The notes: generated by a model from the sequence alone, not told the origin. A stretch of 64,000 nucleotides of DNA from Pseudochryseolinea flava (GCF_003286915.1 NZ_QMFY01000001.1:1054001-1118000), one strand, 5' to 3'; positions 27,469-37,834 are shown, counted from the first letter of the stretch. Numbers and translations: made by a program.

Positions 27469-28773
27469 TTAATCTTGCGCTTCCTCTTCGGATTTAGGCA
27501 AAGTCCGCAGCTCTACGATTTCCGGAAGTGTTTTATTCATCTTCACAATCTTCACGTGATAGCCGTCAAGATCAAATTCTTCTCCTTCACGCAAGTCGAA
27601 AGGTTTGTGAAGAAGGAGAAGTCCTGCTAAGGTGTCGTAGTCTTCAGACTCCGGGAATGGTTCGTCTAAAACTTTATTGATGTCGTGAATAGATGAGGTT
27701 GCTATAACCTGATACATGTTATCATGCTGCGTAACGATTTGCGCTTCATGATCATGCTCATCTTGAATCTCGCCAACAAGCTCTTCGATGATATCTTCCA
27801 TGGTTACAATGCCGATGGTACCGCCATATTCACTGATCACAATCGCCATCTGCACTTTCTTCTTTTGGAATTCACGCAACAAGTGGTCAATCGGTTTATT
27901 CTCTGTAACGAAATAAGGTTGGTGCGCTATTTCGAGCAGACTCTTATTCGTCTTGTTGATGTAGTGGAAGATAATGTCCTTTCCGTGAAGGATACCTTTG
28001 ATCTCATCAAGATTGTGATCATAAATCGGATACCGTGAATAACCTTCTTTCATCACGATCTGCAAAGCCTGATCGAGGGTAACATTGGAGTTGATTCCCG
28101 ATATTTTAATGCGCGGAACCATCACTTGTTTTACAATGCGATCGTCGAAGTCGAAAACATTTTGAATGAGTTCGCGCTCGCTGCTTTCAATGGCACCGCC
28201 TTCTTCACTTTCTGCGATGATCAGTTTCAATTCTTCTTCCGAATGAATATCCTGTTCGCTCACCGGACGAATTCCAAAGGGACGCAGAATCAAATTAGCA
28301 AGACCATTCAGTAAACGAATGAAGGGCTTGAAGATGAAATAAAATACACGGAGCGGTATTGACACGCTCAGGGTAGTCGACGTCGGATAACGAATAGCCA
28401 ATGATTTCGGCGCAAGCTCGCCAAACACAATGTGCAACACGGTTAAGGTTGCGAAGGCAATGGGAATAGAAATGTTATGGGCTGCTTCCTCTGTTATTTT
28501 TAAGTCGAAGCTATGCATCACGGAAATGATCATTTTTGAAACGACATCTTCACCGACCCAGCCGAGGCCAAGACTCGCAAGCGTGATGCCCAATTGCGTC
28601 GCCGCTAGAAATCCATCGAGGTTGTCGATGATAATTTGTGCGGCTCGTTTAGATGAATTGCCAGCTTGAAGTGCAATTTGTGAGGAACGGACCTTCACAA
28701 TTGCGAATTCGGCAGCAACGAAAAAACCATTTAGAAAAACTAAAAAGAGCGTGAGCAGGATGTCAAAAGTCAT
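27469..28773 (-). CDS. CNNM/CBS-domain transporter-like protein (HlyC/CorC family)
   Basis: A 434-residue protein with a DUF21/CNNM membrane domain (about 1-175, with NGFFVAAEFAIVKVRSSQ), a CBS pair (about 205-330, QVMVPRIKISG and EYGGTIGIVTMEDIIEELVGEI) and a CorC-type C-terminal domain (SEDYDTLAGLLLL). This is the usual housekeeping member of the family, linked to Mg2+ or Co2+ efflux or homeostasis. It is longer and closer to standard HlyC/CorC proteins than the GldE-like paralogue at 5249. It converges on the dehydrogenase gene with a 28-base gap. Confidence 0.93.
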   Translation of the reverse strand: MTFDILLTLFLVFLNGFFVAAEFAIVKVRSSQIALQAGNSSKRAAQIIIDNLDGFLAATQLGITLASLGLGWVGEDVVSKMIISVMHSFDLKITEEAAHNISIPIAFATLTVLHIVFGELAPKSLAIRYPTSTTLSVSIPLRVFYFIFKPFIRLLNGLANLILRPFGIRPVSEQDIHSEEELKLIIAESEEGGAIESSERELIQNVFDFDDRIVKQVMVPRIKISGINSNVTLDQALQIVMKEGYSRYPIYDHNLDEIKGILHGKDIIFHYINKTNKSLLEIAHQPYFVTENKPIDHLLREFQKKKVQMAIVISEYGGTIGIVTMEDIIEELVGEIQDEHDHEAQIVTQHDNMYQVIATSSIHDINKVLDEPFPESEDYDTLAGLLLLHKPFDLREGEEFDLDGYHVKIVKMNKTLPEIVELRTLPKSEEEAQD

Positions 28774-28797
28774 AGCCTAAAAAACCGCATTAAACAG

Positions 28798-28805
28798 CAA
28801 AGTTA
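28798..28805 (-). promoter_or_regulatory. TAnnTTTG -7 box upstream of the CNNM gene
   Basis: On the minus strand it reads TAACTTTG, a perfect match, 25 bases upstream of the ATG at 28773. No clear -33 TTG is present. Confidence 0.55.
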
Positions 28806-28903
28806 ACGTTATTACGTGATTCTTTCATTTTTCTTCTTTTTCAGCGTTTTTTGAGCGATTAAGGCCATTATTGACCAGTTTTGTTATCGGTCGTAACAAA
28901 AAA

Positions 28904-28930
28904 GAAGGACGAACACGCTGTCCGTCCTTC
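28904..28930 (-). terminator. Rho-independent terminator of lysC
   Basis: Stem GAAGGACG (28904-28911) with CGTCCTTC (28923-28930), an 11-base loop. On the minus strand it is followed by TTTTTTG. It lies 28 bases past the lysC stop. Confidence 0.85.
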
Positions 28931-28957
28931 AATGGTTTTTTTGAAATATTTAGCCTA

Positions 28958-30280
28958 CTATTTCAATCCGAAAAGGCCTTCGTTTAAAGCGTTCAGTGCC
29001 GGAGCTTTATTGCCTTTATCAACAAGAACTGTTACGTTGTTCGTACTTCCCCCGCTACACACCATTCTTACAGGGATGGATGAAAGCGAATCGAAAATTT
29101 TGTTCAGCACACCTTTCTGTTCTGTGATTTTATTCCCAACAACGCAAATAATTGTTTGATCTTTATACACTTCAATAACGCCGAATTTTTTCAATTCATT
29201 TTCAATTGCCGTAAGATGTGTATTGTTATCGATGGTTAACGATACTGCTACTTCCGATGTAGTAACCATGTCGATAGACGTCTTGTAGTTTTCAAAAACT
29301 TCAAACACACGACGCAAGAAACCGTAAGCCATCAGCATACGCGACGACCTAATGTTAATCGCAGTAATATCATCTTTTGCAGCGATTGCTTTGAAAGAAC
29401 CTTCGGTACCTTTACTCGTAATGATTGTTCCAGGAGCTTTTTCATCCATCGTGTTTTTCAAGCGCACGGGTACATTCATCTTTTGCGCTGGTACAATGGT
29501 TGACGGGTGAAGAATTTTAGCGCCGAAGTATGCTAATTCTGAAGCTTCGTCGAAAGTAAGTTCTGAGATAGGGACCGTTTTCTTGACGATGCGCGGATCG
29601 TTGTTGTGCATGCCATCGATGTCGGTCCAGATCTGAATCTCCTCTGCTTGAATGGCAGCACCCACGAGTGAAGCAGTGTAGTCGCTACCACCACGTTTAA
29701 GGTTATCTATTTCGTTTCGGTGGTTGCGGCAAATATATCCTTGCGTAATAATGATCTCGATGTTGTTTAGCGAGCTTACCAATGGTTTCAGGCGCACAGA
29801 TATTTTCTCCAACTCAGGCTCTTCATTTTCGTCGATAGACATGAAGTAAAGCGCAGGCAATAGACGTGCACTAATTTTTCGTTCTTGAAGGTGCTGATAA
29901 AAAAGTTCAGTAGAAATCAATTCACCCTGTGCGAGTAATTCGCGATAACCTTTATTGTCAAAATGACCTGCTGCAAGCAACCTGATAAAGATGAAGAATC
30001 GACTTACGATTTCCTGACCAATGGCTTGGAAAGATTCGCTGCCGTACAATTCCTTTACAAATGTGTTGTAATGAGTTTCGAGCGTAGCGATTGTTTCTTC
30101 CGCCTTAGCCTTTTGGCCGAGCAGAAGATTGTCTCCGATTGAAACCAATGCATTAGTGGTTCCGGACAATGCCGAAAGCACGACGATCTTTTTACCGGGT
30201 GTTGAAAGCAACAGCTCGGCAATTTTCTTCATACGTTCAGGCTTGCCGACGGAGGTACCTCCGAATTTCATTACGAGCAT
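28958..30280 (-). CDS. lysC: Aspartate kinase
   Basis: A 440-residue enzyme starting MLVMKFGGTSVGKPERM, the aspartokinase signature. The kinase domain (about 1-290) includes ITQGYICRN and KRGGSDYTASLVGAA; the remainder holds two ACT domains (about 305-440) for allosteric control by lysine and/or threonine. It phosphorylates aspartate at the head of the lysine, threonine, methionine and diaminopimelate pathway. It has its own -7 box upstream and a strong terminator downstream, so it is monocistronic here; no fused homoserine dehydrogenase is present. Confidence 0.96.
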   Translation of the reverse strand: MLVMKFGGTSVGKPERMKKIAELLLSTPGKKIVVLSALSGTTNALVSIGDNLLLGQKAKAEETIATLETHYNTFVKELYGSESFQAIGQEIVSRFFIFIRLLAAGHFDNKGYRELLAQGELISTELFYQHLQERKISARLLPALYFMSIDENEEPELEKISVRLKPLVSSLNNIEIIITQGYICRNHRNEIDNLKRGGSDYTASLVGAAIQAEEIQIWTDIDGMHNNDPRIVKKTVPISELTFDEASELAYFGAKILHPSTIVPAQKMNVPVRLKNTMDEKAPGTIITSKGTEGSFKAIAAKDDITAINIRSSRMLMAYGFLRRVFEVFENYKTSIDMVTTSEVAVSLTIDNNTHLTAIENELKKFGVIEVYKDQTIICVVGNKITEQKGVLNKIFDSLSSIPVRMVCSGGSTNNVTVLVDKGNKAPALNALNEGLFGLK

Positions 30281-30299
30281 GTGAGTAAATTTTAGCGGG

Positions 30300-30307
30300 C
30301 AAATATA
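30300..30307 (-). promoter_or_regulatory. TAnnTTTG -7 box for lysC
   Basis: On the minus strand it reads TATATTTG, a perfect match, 20 bases before the lysC ATG at 30280. Confidence 0.6.
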
Positions 30308-30425
30308 GCGATCAGAAAAATTATTTTAGGTGTTATGTTGAAAACGCAACTGAAAATTTTATACACCACACGCAAACTAAAGTATGTTAGTTGCTCAACG
30401 AACTGGGGGATTATGCTAAAAAACA

Positions 30426-30451
30426 AAGGGCGTCCCTTGCGAGACGCCCTT
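30426..30451 (-). terminator. Rho-independent terminator of dnaK
   Basis: Nine-bp stem AAGGGCGTC (30426-30434) with GACGCCCTT (30443-30451), loop of 8 bases. On the minus strand it runs into TTGTTTTTTAG. It begins 20 bases past the dnaK stop. Confidence 0.9.
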
Positions 30452-30470
30452 GTCAATGATTGAGCAAGTT

Positions 30471-32387
30471 TTACTTCTTGTCGTTCACTTCTTCATATTC
30501 TACGTCCGACACATTGTTGCTATCGGAACTTCCACCTTGTGCACCACCTTGGTTACCAGTAGCACCTGCAGTTGGACCGCCAGTGTTTTGATACATCTCG
30601 GTAGCCGCGCCTTGCCATGCTGCATTGAGCGTGTTCATCGCATTTTCAATGCCTGTCAGATCTTGATTCTTGTGCGCTTGTTTTAATGTCTCAAGTGCAT
30701 TATTGATCGTCGTCTTGTTCTGTTCAGAAAGCTTCTCACCATATTCTTTCAACTGTTTTTCAGTTTGGAAGATTAATGAGTCAGCTTGGTTGATCTTGTC
30801 TTGACGCTCTTTCTCTTTGCGATCAGCTTCAGCATTCGCTTGTGCTTCTTGCTTCATCTTGTTGATCTCTTGTTCTGTCAATCCTGAAGATGCTTCAATA
30901 CGGATCTTTTGCTCTTTGCCGGTGCCCTTGTCCTTGGCAGACACGTGGAGGATACCGTTCGCATCAATGTCGAATGTAACTTCGATTTGAGGAATACCTC
31001 TTGGCGCTGGCGGGAAGCCATCCAAGTGGAATCTTCCGATCGTGCGATTGTCTTTCGCCATTGGACGCTCACCTTGAAGGACGTGAATCTCAACCGATGG
31101 TTGATTATCCGCTGCCGTCGAGAACGTTTCAGACTTCTTCGAAGGAATCGTTGTATTCGACTCAATCAATTTTGTGAACACACCACCGAGCGTTTCGATA
31201 CCCAATGAAAGCGGTGTAACGTCGAGGAGAAGTACATCTTTTACTTCACCTGTTAACACACCACCTTGAATGGCAGCGCCAACCGCTACTACTTCATCAG
31301 GGTTAACACCTTTTGATGGCTTTTTACCAAAGAATTTTTCTACTTCTTCTTGAATGCGTGGGATACGAGTCGATCCACCAACAAGAATTACTTCGTCGAT
31401 TTCAGATACGTTTACACCGGCATCTTCTACTGCTTTACGGCATGGCTCCAGTGTTCTGCGCACGAGATCATCAACCAACTGCTCAAATTTGGCGCGGCTG
31501 AGTTTTTTCACCAAGTGTTTAGGAACACCGTCAACAGATGTAATGTATGGTAAGTTTACTTCCGTCTCAGATGAACTTGATAGTTCAATTTTTGCTTTTT
31601 CAGAAGCTTCTTTTAAGCGCTGAAGCGCCATTGGATCTTTACGAAGATCTTGGCCTTCTTCTTTCTGGAATTCTTCTGCCAACCAGTTCATGATGCGCAA
31701 ATCGAAGTCGTCACCACCAAGGTGAACATCACCGTTCGTTGATTTTACTTCGAATACACCGTCACCGAGTTCAAGGACTGAAATATCGAATGTACCACCA
31801 CCTAAGTCGTAGACGGCGATTTTCATGTCTGCGTGTTTCTTGTCAAGACCGTAAGCAAGGGCAGCTGCAGTTGGTTCGTTGATGATACGTTTTACATCAA
31901 GACCTGCAATCTGGCCAGCTTCTTTGGTTGCCTGACGCTCAGCGTCATTAAAGTATGCTGGTACAGTAATAACAGCTTCTGTCACAGAAGTTCCAAGATA
32001 GTCTTCTGCTGTTGACTTCATTTTCTGAAGGATCATCGCAGAGATCTCTTGTGCTGTATACAAACGATCGCCGATGCGAACACGAACGGTGCTGTTGTTA
32101 CCAGCTTCTACCTGGTACGACACCATTTTCTTTTCGCCATCTACATCGTTGAAGTTTTTGCCCATGAAACGTTTGATGGAAGAAACGGTATTCTGGGGGT
32201 TGGTAATAGCCTGACGCTTTGCAGGATCACCCACCTTACGCTCTCCCTTTCCGTTGTCGAGAAAGGCAACTATTGAAGGCGTCGTCCTACGGCCTTCGCT
32301 ATTGGCAATCACAACCGGTTCGTTACCTTCCATCACAGCAACGCACGAGTTAGTGGTTCCTAAGTCTATTCCAATGATTTTTCCCAT
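30471..32387 (-). CDS. dnaK: Chaperone DnaK (Hsp70)
   Basis: A 638-residue Hsp70 with the N-terminal [13 protein letters not shown], the phosphate loop [21 protein letters not shown], the linker [19 protein letters not shown] and a substrate domain (about 390-510). The tail ends with the charged [11 protein letters not shown], typical of bacterial DnaK. It folds and refolds proteins together with DnaJ and GrpE, encoded at 44978-46689. The region upstream lacks a TAnnTTTG box and instead has a -24/-12-like element shared with grpE. A strong terminator follows, so it is monocistronic. Confidence 0.98.
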   Translation of the reverse strand: MGKIIGIDLGTTNSCVAVMEGNEPVVIANSEGRRTTPSIVAFLDNGKGERKVGDPAKRQAITNPQNTVSSIKRFMGKNFNDVDGEKKMVSYQVEAGNNSTVRVRIGDRLYTAQEISAMILQKMKSTAEDYLGTSVTEAVITVPAYFNDAERQATKEAGQIAGLDVKRIINEPTAAALAYGLDKKHADMKIAVYDLGGGTFDISVLELGDGVFEVKSTNGDVHLGGDDFDLRIMNWLAEEFQKEEGQDLRKDPMALQRLKEASEKAKIELSSSSETEVNLPYITSVDGVPKHLVKKLSRAKFEQLVDDLVRRTLEPCRKAVEDAGVNVSEIDEVILVGGSTRIPRIQEEVEKFFGKKPSKGVNPDEVVAVGAAIQGGVLTGEVKDVLLLDVTPLSLGIETLGGVFTKLIESNTTIPSKKSETFSTAADNQPSVEIHVLQGERPMAKDNRTIGRFHLDGFPPAPRGIPQIEVTFDIDANGILHVSAKDKGTGKEQKIRIEASSGLTEQEINKMKQEAQANAEADRKEKERQDKINQADSLIFQTEKQLKEYGEKLSEQNKTTINNALETLKQAHKNQDLTGIENAMNTLNAAWQGAATEMYQNTGGPTAGATGNQGGAQGGSSDSNNVSDVEYEEVNDKK

Positions 32388-32424
32388 GATATTATTTAGT
32401 GAGTTTATTTTCTGCGGTCAGCTC

Positions 32425-32441
32425 TTCAATGGTTGTGCCAA
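32425..32441 (-). promoter_or_regulatory. Candidate -24/-12-type promoter of dnaK
   Basis: The minus strand reads TTGGCACAACCATTGAA. It matches the sigma-54 pattern TTGGCAC...TTGCA in spacing (GG-N10-GA) except for C to A in the -12 box. TTGA ends 38 bases before the dnaK ATG. The grpE upstream region has the same arrangement at 46724-46739. No TAnnTTTG box is found between the TPR gene and dnaK. Confidence 0.5.
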
Positions 32442-32463
32442 GGCCTTTTTTGGCGATTTTTTG

Positions 32464-32487
32464 TGACACAATGACAGTGAATTGTCA
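32464..32487 (-). promoter_or_regulatory. TGACA/TGTCA inverted boxes upstream of dnaK
   Basis: TGACA at 32464-32468 and 32472-32476 and TGTCA at 32483-32487; the last two form an inverted repeat with a 6-base spacer. The last box overlaps the stop codon of the TPR gene. Similar ACTGACA/TGTCAGT boxes flank the grpE promoter, so this may be an activator or repressor site. Confidence 0.4.
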
Positions 32488-34458
32488 TTTTTTTGGACGC
32501 TTTCGCGCCTCTTTTAACATCGCCGCTGCTTCTGGATAATACACCCCCGTCAGAAACTGGAAGTCTTCAATAGCCTGTTTTCGGTCTCCCATCGCCAGGT
32601 ATGTTTTACCTCGCAGAAATCGCGCTTCATGATTAAACTCGTAAATGGTCAATGCCAACGTGAAGTTTTTTACGGCTTGATCATAATGTTGCTGCCCGAG
32701 TTCGATTAGCCCATTGTAGCGTGCAAGGATAGAAAAAACACGTTTGCGATTAGTGTCGTCTTTGCCTTCTTCCGATTCCAACAAGCGGTTTTTTTCAACT
32801 TCCAGCGATGCGCGCTTCCAGCTCTTCGCGTTGATAAAATAGTCGATGAGTAGATATTTAAACGCCGGACTGTTTGAATAGGTATCCTTAAATTCATTGT
32901 GGAATGAGATAAGGTTCGTTGTGTCACTTGTCGCTGCATATTGCTCCGCTAGCTCGTTCAGAATAGGTTCGTCCGAAGGGTTTAAACGTAATGATTGACG
33001 ATAGTCAGCAAGTTTACCAGCCACGTCATTTATTTCTCCACGGCAATACCCTCTCGTCTTCCAGGCATCTGCATCTACTGAATCAACTTTCAGAAACGTT
33101 GTCAGGTCATTGATCGCTTCAACATAATCTTTTTGATGTGCACGAATATATCCTCGGATTCTGTAAGTGACATGCATCGATGGCTCCAAACGTAGCATCT
33201 GGTCGAGATCGGCATAAGCTCCTTTCCAGTCACCTAACTGATAACGATAGATTGCGCGCTTTTTATGAGCGTCGATAATTTCATTGTCTAGCGCAAGTGC
33301 TTTGTCATAGTAGATGTGTGCTGAGTCGTGTTTTGAACTGTGGTCGTAGTTTACCGCGCGCATGTAAAATATCGTTGCAGATGGTTCGGTGTTCTCAGCC
33401 AGCTTTAGAAAGTAATTGGATTGAGCACTATTCCCAGCGACGAAGTAGCAAAAACCTTTTTTGAAACTTATGAGTGCGTGCTCGTTTAATCCATAGCTGA
33501 ACCTTGCTACATATGCAGCAGCATTCTGAAGCTCTATCTGTTTATCCAATGCGGTTTCGGAAGCTTTATACGCATTGACATCCAGTTTGTGCATGAGCAC
33601 TGCCTTCTTAATATCATTAAATGCACGATCAAAATCTTTTAATTCAATGTGAAGAAAACTTCTGAAAATAAGATAATATGGATCGTTTGGATGGGCACGA
33701 ACCAGATTATTCCAGTCCCTAAGGCACCTGACGTAATCTCGACGATCAAGATAAATCATACCTCGCCAGAAAAGCCCTTCAGAAATCAAAGAGTCTATCG
33801 CAAGTCCGCGGTCAAGTAGTTGAAGCGCCGCCGTATTTTTCTTTCCGTTCGACCGGATTTTCAGCACCCCCTGCATAATGTATCCCTGTGCAAACGCCGG
33901 ATCGACAGCAGTGCTTTTTTCATAGTATCGCTCTGCATCGGAAAAATCGTAACGTGCCAGGTTCACGTTTGCTAATCCATAGAGTGCAAGTGCATGAGAA
34001 GATTCCATTTTGATAACTTTGCGATACGTTGCCTCGGCCTCGCTCAGTGCGTGTAACTGATAATAAGTTTCTGCCAGTAGATAATGCCCCGCGACCAACG
34101 CGTTTTCCTTTAGCACGCATGCTATGAAGTCTGCTTTTGCTTTCTCATGATCCCCCGCAATACGATAGGCAACGCCGCGGTAGTATAATGCTGGCCAAAA
34201 ATCAGGTTTCTCTTTCAGTACTTGTGTGAAATTGATAACAGCCTGATCATATTTTTCAACATCAATATTGGTCAGACCTTCATTCATGATAACTTGGATG
34301 TTGCCCGGAAGGCTCCACTCAAATTTGATGACAGGATATTTGGTGGGATCAATTTGTGCGCGAAATCTTTCGCTAACCATTTGGCCGCTGCTCACAAAAT
34401 GAATGAGCAGCGCCATGATTAAAATAACGGATACCCTGGAGTTGAGGTATTGATACAT
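32485..34458 (-). CDS. Exported tetratricopeptide-repeat protein
   Basis: A 657-residue protein with a signal peptide (about 1-25, ending VSSGQ). The rest is built of about 15 TPR units of 34 residues, for example FWPALYYRGVAYRIAGDHEKA and ALYGLANVNLARYDFSDAERYYEKS, ending in the basic tail ARKRPKK. TPR arrays are protein-binding scaffolds; no enzymatic domain is present. The partner is unknown. It is the gene upstream of dnaK on the same strand; its stop overlaps the candidate dnaK control boxes, and there is a 22-base gap to the aldo/keto reductase gene before it. Confidence 0.88.
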   Translation of the reverse strand: MYQYLNSRVSVILIMALLIHFVSSGQMVSERFRAQIDPTKYPVIKFEWSLPGNIQVIMNEGLTNIDVEKYDQAVINFTQVLKEKPDFWPALYYRGVAYRIAGDHEKAKADFIACVLKENALVAGHYLLAETYYQLHALSEAEATYRKVIKMESSHALALYGLANVNLARYDFSDAERYYEKSTAVDPAFAQGYIMQGVLKIRSNGKKNTAALQLLDRGLAIDSLISEGLFWRGMIYLDRRDYVRCLRDWNNLVRAHPNDPYYLIFRSFLHIELKDFDRAFNDIKKAVLMHKLDVNAYKASETALDKQIELQNAAAYVARFSYGLNEHALISFKKGFCYFVAGNSAQSNYFLKLAENTEPSATIFYMRAVNYDHSSKHDSAHIYYDKALALDNEIIDAHKKRAIYRYQLGDWKGAYADLDQMLRLEPSMHVTYRIRGYIRAHQKDYVEAINDLTTFLKVDSVDADAWKTRGYCRGEINDVAGKLADYRQSLRLNPSDEPILNELAEQYAATSDTTNLISFHNEFKDTYSNSPAFKYLLIDYFINAKSWKRASLEVEKNRLLESEEGKDDTNRKRVFSILARYNGLIELGQQHYDQAVKNFTLALTIYEFNHEARFLRGKTYLAMGDRKQAIEDFQFLTGVYYPEAAAMLKEARKRPKK

Positions 34459-34480
34459 ACGATTCTTAAGAATAAACTTT

Positions 34481-35452
34481 CTACTGCGACCACGCCGTTG
34501 GCGTACGATCCCAACGGTGACCTTTCAATTCTTGTAGCAACAACTTCGGTAACCCTTTGCCATCGCTTGTTCCGATATTTGCTTCAACGTTTTTCAATTT
34601 ACGCATTCCTGGAATAATGGTGTGCACATCATCGTTGCTGAGAATGAAACGCAGTGCCATCTCGGCCATTGTCATGCTGCTTGGAATTAATGGACGCAAT
34701 GCTTCAGCATGATCTACGCTTGGAATCAAATTCTCAGGAACGAAGTAAGTCGATCGCCAATCGTCAGCCGGGAATTTTGTGTCTTTTGTCAATGTTCCTG
34801 TGAGTGTCCCTTCATCAAAAGGTACGCGTGCTATAACACCAATATCCAGCTTCTTGCAGAGCGGAAACAACTTGTCTTCTGGTGCTTGATCAAATATGTT
34901 GTAAATCACCTGAACCGCGTCAATCAAACCGGTTTCTAAAGTTTTTAAAACATTCTCAGGCTCCCAGCGATTTACGCTGATGCCAAAGTGTTTTACTTTT
35001 CCTTCTTTCTTCAATTTTTCGACACCCTTTTTCCAGTCGTCGTGATTTGCCCAGCCATCTTCCCACACGTGGAATTGTTGTAAGTCGATGCAATCGACAT
35101 TCAGATTTTTTAAGCTTTTTTCGGTGTACTCAATAATGTGTGATGCCGGAAAACAATCCTCCAGTTTATAGGATGGTTTAGAAGGCCATTTAAAATTCTT
35201 GGCAGGTATTTTCGTCGCGAAGTGCAATTGCTTGCTAGCGTGTTCCTTCATCAATTCACCCAGGATCTGTTCGCTTTTTCCGGCAGCATAGGCCCACGCG
35301 GTATCAAAAAAATTACAACCCAGTTCAATGGATCGATCGAGTGATCGTTTGATTTCTTGACTATCGTTACCCGTCCAGCCGGCGAGTCCCCACATGCCGT
35401 AACCGATTTCACTTACTTTCCAGTCTGTTTTCCCAAAGCGTCTGTACTCCAT
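34481..35452 (-). CDS. Aldo/keto reductase
   Basis: A 323-residue TIM-barrel oxidoreductase with the catalytic tetrad D50, Y55 (FDTAWAYAAGKSE), K81 (ATKIPAK) and H128 (QQFHVWEDG). NADPH-binding residues appear in the C-terminal part (IIPGMRKLKNVEANIG). It reduces aldehydes or ketones; the physiological substrate is unknown. It has a perfect -7 box 32 bases upstream and is divergent from prfC. The TPR gene follows in the same direction after 22 bases. Confidence 0.93.
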   Translation of the reverse strand: MEYRRFGKTDWKVSEIGYGMWGLAGWTGNDSQEIKRSLDRSIELGCNFFDTAWAYAAGKSEQILGELMKEHASKQLHFATKIPAKNFKWPSKPSYKLEDCFPASHIIEYTEKSLKNLNVDCIDLQQFHVWEDGWANHDDWKKGVEKLKKEGKVKHFGISVNRWEPENVLKTLETGLIDAVQVIYNIFDQAPEDKLFPLCKKLDIGVIARVPFDEGTLTGTLTKDTKFPADDWRSTYFVPENLIPSVDHAEALRPLIPSSMTMAEMALRFILSNDDVHTIIPGMRKLKNVEANIGTSDGKGLPKLLLQELKGHRWDRTPTAWSQ

Positions 35453-35483
35453 CTCGAAATATTTTATTTAATGATTTGAATGG

Positions 35484-35491
35484 CAAAAGTA
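35484..35491 (-). promoter_or_regulatory. TAnnTTTG -7 box for the aldo/keto reductase
   Basis: On the minus strand it reads TACTTTTG, a perfect match, 32 bases before the ATG at 35452. It is only 26 bases from the divergent prfC -7 box. Confidence 0.6.
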
Positions 35492-35517
35492 GCCACCGTC
35501 AGGCTTTACTTTTTTTC

Positions 35518-35525
35518 TACCTTTG
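35518..35525 (+). promoter_or_regulatory. TAnnTTTG -7 box for prfC
   Basis: The plus strand reads TACCTTTG, a perfect match, 20 bases before the prfC ATG at 35545. Confidence 0.6.
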
Positions 35526-35544
35526 CGGCCGGACAATATAGATC

Positions 35545-37122
35545 ATGAACCTCGAACAGGAAATAGCGAAACGACGAACTTTTGGGATTATCAGTCACCC
35601 CGATGCAGGAAAAACGACACTCACTGAAAAATTGCTGCTGTTTGGTGGTGCGATTCAGAAGGCAGGCGCTGTTAAGTCAAGCAAAATCAAAGACCACGCT
35701 CGTTCCGACTGGATGGAGATTGAAAAGCAAAGAGGTATCTCGGTTGCTACGTCGGTGATGGGATTTAACTATCGTGACGTTAAGATTAACCTCCTTGATA
35801 CACCCGGTCACAAAGACTTTGCGGAAGATACGTATAGAACACTCACGGCTGTCGATAGTGTCATCATGGTGATCGATTGCGTGAAAGGGGTAGAGATGCA
35901 AACAGAGAAACTCATGGAGGTTTGTCGCATGCGCAATACGCCAGTGATTTGTTTCATCAACAAGCTCGATCGTGAAGGTCGTGACCCATTCGATCTAATC
36001 GATGAGATTGAAGAAAAGTTAGATATTAAAGTTCGCCCGTTGAGCTGGCCGATCAGTATGGGTAAGACTTTCAAAGGGGTGTATAGCCTTTACGAAAAAA
36101 GTCTTCATCTATTCACACCAAGCAAAATCACGATCGAGGAAGGACTTGAAGTCGATATCAATGATCCACAATTGGATGAACGTGTGGGTGAGAATAACGC
36201 AAAGCAACTTCGCGCTGACGTAGAACTCATTGAAGGTGTGTATCCTGATTTTAATATACAAGACTACCTCGATGGAAAAGTAGCACCTGTTTTCTTTGGA
36301 AGCGCGGTTAACAACTTCGGTGTAAAAGAATTGTTAGATACCTTCATTCGCATCGCACCGCCACCGGTTGAACGTGAAACAACGGTACGGGTAGTAGAAC
36401 CAGAGGAAAAGAAATTTACAGGGTTCATCTTCAAGATACATGCGAACATGGATCCTCAGCATCGAAACAGAATTGCCTTCCTTCGAATATGCTCAGGTAA
36501 ATTCGAAAGAGGTAGTAACTACTATCACGTTCGTCAAGAAAAAAACTTACGCTTCTCCAATGCAACGGCCTTCATGGCGCAAGACCGTGAAACCGTTGAG
36601 GAAGCTTTTCCGGGTGATATCATTGGTATCTATGATACCGGTAACTTAAAGATTGGTGATACGATCACGGAAGGCGAAAAGGTAATGTATACCGGTATTC
36701 CGAGCTTCTCGCCAGAAATCTTTAAAGAAGTAATCAACCTCGATGCGATGAAAACCAAGCAGCTGGAAAAAGGATTGCTGCAATTAATGGAGGAGGGCGT
36801 TGCGCAGTTGTTTACCTACGAACTTGGAAAAAGAAAAGTAGTCGGTGTAGTAGGCGCGCTTCAGTTTGAGGTAATTCAATTCCGGTTGAAGAATGAATAC
36901 AATGCTACTGCGGAATTTCAGTCGCAAAGTATTTATAAGGCATGCTGGATTAGCAGTGACGATCCGAAGAAGTTGAACGAGTTCATCGATTCAAAACAGC
37001 GACATATTGCGCGCGATAAAGATGGTAAACTTGTGTTTATGGCTGAATCGAGAGCGTGGCTGCAGATGGTGCAAGACAACTTTCCTGAAATTCAATTTCA
37101 CTTTACCTCGGAGTTTAAATAA
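35545..37122 (+). CDS. prfC: Peptide chain release factor 3
   Basis: A 525-residue translational GTPase. G1 [10 protein letters not shown] is at residues 17-26, the switch region carries [12 protein letters not shown]3 DTPGHKDF and G4 NKLD. Length and the C-terminal RF3 domain ([14 protein letters not shown]) distinguish it from EF-G. RF3 recycles RF1/RF2 after termination. It is followed by an RluA-type gene after 6 bases, so the two form a transcript with the small membrane protein downstream. Confidence 0.97.
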   Translation: MNLEQEIAKRRTFGIISHPDAGKTTLTEKLLLFGGAIQKAGAVKSSKIKDHARSDWMEIEKQRGISVATSVMGFNYRDVKINLLDTPGHKDFAEDTYRTLTAVDSVIMVIDCVKGVEMQTEKLMEVCRMRNTPVICFINKLDREGRDPFDLIDEIEEKLDIKVRPLSWPISMGKTFKGVYSLYEKSLHLFTPSKITIEEGLEVDINDPQLDERVGENNAKQLRADVELIEGVYPDFNIQDYLDGKVAPVFFGSAVNNFGVKELLDTFIRIAPPPVERETTVRVVEPEEKKFTGFIFKIHANMDPQHRNRIAFLRICSGKFERGSNYYHVRQEKNLRFSNATAFMAQDRETVEEAFPGDIIGIYDTGNLKIGDTITEGEKVMYTGIPSFSPEIFKEVINLDAMKTKQLEKGLLQLMEEGVAQLFTYELGKRKVVGVVGALQFEVIQFRLKNEYNATAEFQSQSIYKACWISSDDPKKLNEFIDSKQRHIARDKDGKLVFMAESRAWLQMVQDNFPEIQFHFTSEFK

Positions 37123-37128
37123 ACAGCG

Positions 37129-37818
37129 ATGAGCAGGCCGCGACCATTCGAAGTGATTTACGAGGATAATCACCTGCTCATCGTGAATAAATCTCCAGGT
37201 ATTTTAGTGCAAGGCGATGCCACCGGCGACGTTCCGCTCTCGGAACTTTGCAAAGCCTATATCAAAAAGAAATTCAATAAACCCGGCGATGTGTTTCTTG
37301 GTGTTGTGCATCGACTGGACAGGCCTGTTAGTGGCGTAGTGGTGCTGGCGCGAACCTCGAAAGCGCTGGAAAGAATGAATGCGCTGTTCCGTGAGAAGGA
37401 GACAAAGAAAACGTACTTCGCCATTGTGGGTAAAAAGCCTGCAGAAGATTCCGGTACGTTGATTCACTGGTTACTCAAAGATGAAAGTAAAAATAAAACA
37501 ACGGCTTTTGCGCAAGAACGGAATGGCGCACTGCGTTCAGAGCTGAGTTATCAACTGATCGGTAGTGCGGATGGTCATTGGCTTTTGGAAGTAAATCCTG
37601 TTACAGGAAGGCCACATCAAATTCGGGTTCAGCTTGCGAGTATGGGTTGCGTGATAAAAGGCGATGTAAAGTATGGCGATTCAACACCGAATGAAGATGG
37701 CAGTATCTGCTTACATGCACGGAAGCTTTCATTCGTGCATCCGGTTAGAAAAGAATTAATTTCGATCGAGGCTCCGGTTCCCGATAGGGGGTTATGGAAA
37801 TATTTTCTAAACTTATAA
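37129..37818 (+). CDS. RluA family pseudouridine synthase
   Basis: A 229-residue enzyme. The catalytic motif HRLDRPVSG (with the active Asp) is near residue 63, and VTGRPHQIRVQLA lies near 158. No S4 RNA-binding domain is present, so it belongs to the short RluA-type group; the target uridine in rRNA or tRNA is not determined. It begins 6 bases after prfC. Confidence 0.94.
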   Translation: MSRPRPFEVIYEDNHLLIVNKSPGILVQGDATGDVPLSELCKAYIKKKFNKPGDVFLGVVHRLDRPVSGVVVLARTSKALERMNALFREKETKKTYFAIVGKKPAEDSGTLIHWLLKDESKNKTTAFAQERNGALRSELSYQLIGSADGHWLLEVNPVTGRPHQIRVQLASMGCVIKGDVKYGDSTPNEDGSICLHARKLSFVHPVRKELISIEAPVPDRGLWKYFLNL

Positions 37819-37834
37819 TGTTAATCCTCCCGTT

